Shown here in pieces: positions 62,219 through 64,000 of a stretch of DNA of 64,000 bases. Below the pieces are notes generated by a model that worked only from the letters and a program-made list of their open reading frames with translations, did not search any database and had not been told where the DNA came from. This stretch comes from Butyrivibrio sp. INlla18 (GTDB taxonomy: Bacteria; Bacillota; Clostridia; Lachnospirales; Lachnospiraceae), in assembly GCF_900103635.1 (NCBI RefSeq), contig NZ_FMXK01000005.1:124001-188000 (forward strand), read 5' to 3'. How positions within the stretch are numbered: the stretch's first letter is position 1; each line of letters begins with the position of its first letter. Both the position numbers and the translations under genes were made by a program.

Positions 62219-62731
62219 TCATTCTGTATAAACTTTTCTAGGTGCAACTGCCTTGATAGCAGATACAAACTCACTTGTAGGCTCTAAGATGATCTTCTCT
62301 TTGCCATCGTAAATGATCGTATATGTAGGATCAGGCTGAGCATTCTTGTCTTTTGATGAATAATCTACAACCTTGAATGTTCTGTTTTTGAATTCGTCTA
62401 AATGATATGAACGTGATGGAGCCATGATCTCGATGTGCTCAACGGAATAATTGCCCACGTGCTTACGGGAACTTTTATTAAGAACTTTATCTACTGAAAT
62501 TTCTCTTTCGCAATACTGATATTCGTACTCGATAGTTGCATTAAGAGCTGCAAAATGATAACCAAAACCTGCGGCTATACAAAGGATCATGAACACCAAT
62601 CCACCGCCGAGCAAAAATGCTCCGATAAAGAAAAGAATCGCAAAAATAAGTAACAAATACTTAAGAAAAACCATTACTGGTGATCCCTTACTAGGAACCA
62701 GACACTCTACATAATTGTTCTCTACACCCAT
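62219..62731 (-). CDS. Membrane protein of unknown function (possibly DUF6106)
   Basis: This 170-residue protein has two adjacent hydrophobic segments (about 20-60: VFLKYLLLIFAILFFIGAFLL, VFMILCIAAGFGYHFA) followed by a C-terminal domain. ATIEYEYQYCEREISVDKVLNKSSRK and EHIEIMAPSRSY are conserved-looking and resemble a Firmicute family I recall as DUF6106; the name is tentative. AGGAGGATA precedes the ATG. It is 20 bp upstream of guaB and likely cotranscribed from the promoter at 62797-62825. Confidence 0.7.
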   Translation of the reverse strand: MGVENNYVECLVPSKGSPVMVFLKYLLLIFAILFFIGAFLLGGGLVFMILCIAAGFGYHFAALNATIEYEYQYCEREISVDKVLNKSSRKHVGNYSVEHIEIMAPSRSYHLDEFKNRTFKVVDYSSKDKNAQPDPTYTIIYDGKEKIILEPTSEFVSAIKAVAPRKVYTE

Positions 62732-62796
62732 GCTAGTCTAATATCCTCCTATAGTCTCAGCTATAAACTCCCCATTTACAGCCCATTTTATCGACT

Positions 62797-62825
62797 ATCT
62801 TATATGTAATCTCAGCCAATGTCAA
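62797..62825 (-). promoter_or_regulatory. Promoter of the membrane protein-guaB operon
   Basis: On the minus strand TTGACA (62820-62825) and TAAGAT (62797-62802) are 17 bp apart, about 65 bp before the start of the first gene. It lies in the 312-bp divergent spacer, which holds no other gene. Confidence 0.6.
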
Positions 62826-62891
62826 GGTGAAAAGTATCTAGTTTTTAGCAAATATTAAACCTAAATTTTATGCTAAAAAATCCTTATCTCA

Positions 62892-62921
62892 TTGACATTT
62901 ACAGATTAAAATCTGTATTAT
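62892..62921 (+). promoter_or_regulatory. Promoter with an inverted repeat in its spacer
   Basis: TTGACA (62892-62897) and TATTAT (62916-62921) are 18 bp apart. Between them ACAGATT-AA-AATCTGT (62901-62916) is a perfect 7-2-7 inverted repeat placed to act as an operator. The leader to the gene at 63044 is about 115 nt and A+T-rich. Confidence 0.6.
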
Positions 62922-63043
62922 ATCTTTCGTATGTGATCTAATAGTAGGATAAAAAGTATACCATCATTAATTATATATGTTTTTGCGATTAAATAAAATT
63001 ATATTTTTGTAATATTTATCTGTTCAAAGCGGAGGAAAAAGCC

Positions 63044-63841
63044 ATGTCATTGCACGATGAGATCAAAGAACAGCAAAAGAAACTAAAAGGTCAGGGATTT
63101 AAAGCTCACTGGGAATACTTCTGGGAATACTACAAGATCCATACCTTCGTAGTTATTGCAGCTATCATACTTCTTACAGTTCTTATAAAAGATATATCAA
63201 ATAACAAGCCTTATGCTCTTTACGCAGTCTTACTAAACAGCAATGTGCCTGATACCGAGCAGACCTTTGAGTCTGATTTTACTGAATACGCGCAGATCGA
63301 TACTAATAGCTATACCTGCTTCGTAGATACATCTTCCTCTTATAGGACTGATGCCATCAATGAGATGACAATTGCTACCTCAGAGAAGATCATGGCTAAT
63401 ATCTCAGCCAAAGAGCTGGATGTCATGGCCGCAGATACTGACATGTTCAGATATTATGCATATCAGGATGTTTACATGGATCTTAGAGATGCCTTTGATC
63501 AGGCGTTTCTTGATAAGTATTCAGACAAGATCTGCTACGTAGATAGAAAGCTTATTGAATATATCTCTTCCGAAGAATATCAGAATTTCATGCTAAATGG
63601 AGAATATGATGAGAACAACAAATATGCTGTCATGGCTGCTGAAATCTACAACAGAGGAATATATCCTGACATTCCTGTTTCTGAAATGGAAGACCCTGTT
63701 CCAGTTGGATTATATATCGAAGATTCAAATGCCATCAAAGAGAACAATGCCTACTATGGTCAGAAGTGCATTGTAGGAGTGATCATTAACACAGGCAGAC
63801 TTGATACTGCCAAGCAGTTTGTAGAATTTCTTTTACAATAA
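63044..63841 (+). CDS. Single-pass membrane protein of unknown function
   Basis: This 265-residue protein starts with a charged amphipathic N-terminus (MSLHDEIKEQQKKLKGQGFK, then WEYFWEYYKIHTF) and one membrane helix (about 32-50). A long extracellular domain of about 210 residues follows (YALYAVLLNSNVPDTEQTFESDF, ISAKELDVMAADTDMFRYYA, YVDRKLIEYIS). The pattern is one I associate with Lachnospiraceae membrane proteins of unknown role. AGCGGAGG precedes the ATG. It ends at a bidirectional terminator. Confidence 0.7.
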   Translation: MSLHDEIKEQQKKLKGQGFKAHWEYFWEYYKIHTFVVIAAIILLTVLIKDISNNKPYALYAVLLNSNVPDTEQTFESDFTEYAQIDTNSYTCFVDTSSSYRTDAINEMTIATSEKIMANISAKELDVMAADTDMFRYYAYQDVYMDLRDAFDQAFLDKYSDKICYVDRKLIEYISSEEYQNFMLNGEYDENNKYAVMAAEIYNRGIYPDIPVSEMEDPVPVGLYIEDSNAIKENNAYYGQKCIVGVIINTGRLDTAKQFVEFLLQ

Positions 63842-63858
63842 TAAATATATGCAAACAA

Positions 63859-63885
63859 AAAGTGAGCCCTAGGGCTCACTTTTAT
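63859..63885. terminator. Bidirectional terminator before the aspartate kinase gene
   Basis: AGTGAGCCCT is followed at once by its complement (63861-63880) with A and T tracts on both sides. The stem core matches part of the palindrome at 50477-50575. Confidence 0.85.
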
Positions 63886-63892
63886 ATTGTCA

Positions 63893-64000
63893 TTAAACCT
63901 GAGTTGTTACGAAGATATCGTAGATAGCTCTGATTGCCTTTTCATAATCTCTTGTCTCAACACCAATGATGATATTAAGCTCTGATGAACCCTGATCGAT
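63893..64000 (-). CDS. Aspartate kinase, C-terminal end only
   Basis: The last 35 residues and the stop (TAA at 63893-63895) of a minus-strand gene that enters from the right edge are visible. DQGSSELNIIIGVETRDYEKAI and the following RAIYDIF match the second ACT domain at the end of aspartokinases, which commit aspartate to lysine, threonine and methionine synthesis. This fits with dapL and dapF elsewhere in the window. The isozyme cannot be told from the fragment. Confidence 0.7.
   Translation of the reverse strand: MDQGSSELNIIIGVETRDYEKAIRAIYDIFVTTQV

Overview
The window is chromosomal DNA of an anaerobic Gram-positive Clostridia, most likely the family Lachnospiraceae and close to Butyrivibrio or Pseudobutyrivibrio. 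This is an inference. It rests on moderately A+T-rich coding DNA with strong AGGAGG-type ribosome sites, the tig-clpP-clpX gene set, DapL-type lysine synthesis, a GlnRS, a flavodoxin resembling the BilS type, DUF3048, DUF4250 and DUF2225 proteins, and CpsB/CpsC/CpsD tyrosine phospho-regulation. No phage, insertion sequence, CRISPR array, rRNA or tRNA was found.

Layout. 1-2260: a BlaR1/BlaI-type sensor-repressor pair (the sensor runs off the left edge) behind a promoter carrying four evenly spaced operator half-sites. 2359-5900: a DUF3048 lipoprotein, a TraX-like membrane protein, then about 1 kb without genes that holds eight 74-bp repeats of paired hairpins, flanked by two different 129-130-bp palindromes. 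6010-8820: the potassium uptake operon trkA-trkH. 8960-18000: a flavodoxin, a secreted protein, a GT39-like membrane glycosyltransferase, thrS, a SEC-C protein, an orphan substrate-binding lipoprotein, and an A+T-rich pair of unknown genes, one of them exported. 18024-20557: dapL and dapF, divergent, sharing an operator-rich spacer that also holds a third long palindrome. 20611-25747: a LytTR response regulator and a sensorless GHKL kinase upstream of two ABC exporter half-transporters. 25760-28122: a methyltransferase, a small export protein and hisC.

28255-34484: an exopolysaccharide control operon (cpsB phosphatase, cpsC/wzz, cpsD kinase with a tyrosine-rich tail, a membrane protein, an LCP ligase, a sortase-B-like lipoprotein that has lost its catalytic residues, a secreted protein, a priming sugar transferase). 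It ends in a terminator with no glycosyltransferase, flippase or polymerase following. 34545-40718: DUF4250, clpB with a 60-bp dyad at its promoter, a corrinoid adenosyltransferase fused to a MetH-activation-like domain, a DUF308 protein, tcdA and engB. 40778-44610: a BmrCD-like heterodimeric multidrug exporter behind a 320-nt leader that encodes a 24-residue peptide followed by a terminator, with mutually exclusive pairings typical of ribosome-mediated attenuation. 44615-48898: clpX, clpP and a trigger factor with a histone-H1-like lysine/alanine tail.

49140-64000: a DJ-1 protein, a CYTH protein, malQ with its LacI regulator and a clear operator, a TetR-PfkB pair, DUF2225, glnS, a GGDEF-EAL protein, guaB, two unknown membrane proteins read divergently, and the C-terminal end of an aspartate kinase. 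The most unusual items are the 74-bp hairpin array with its flanking palindromes, the drug-exporter leader, the catalytically dead sortase in the polysaccharide operon, the shared dapL/dapF operator region, the CobO fusion and the tailed trigger factor.
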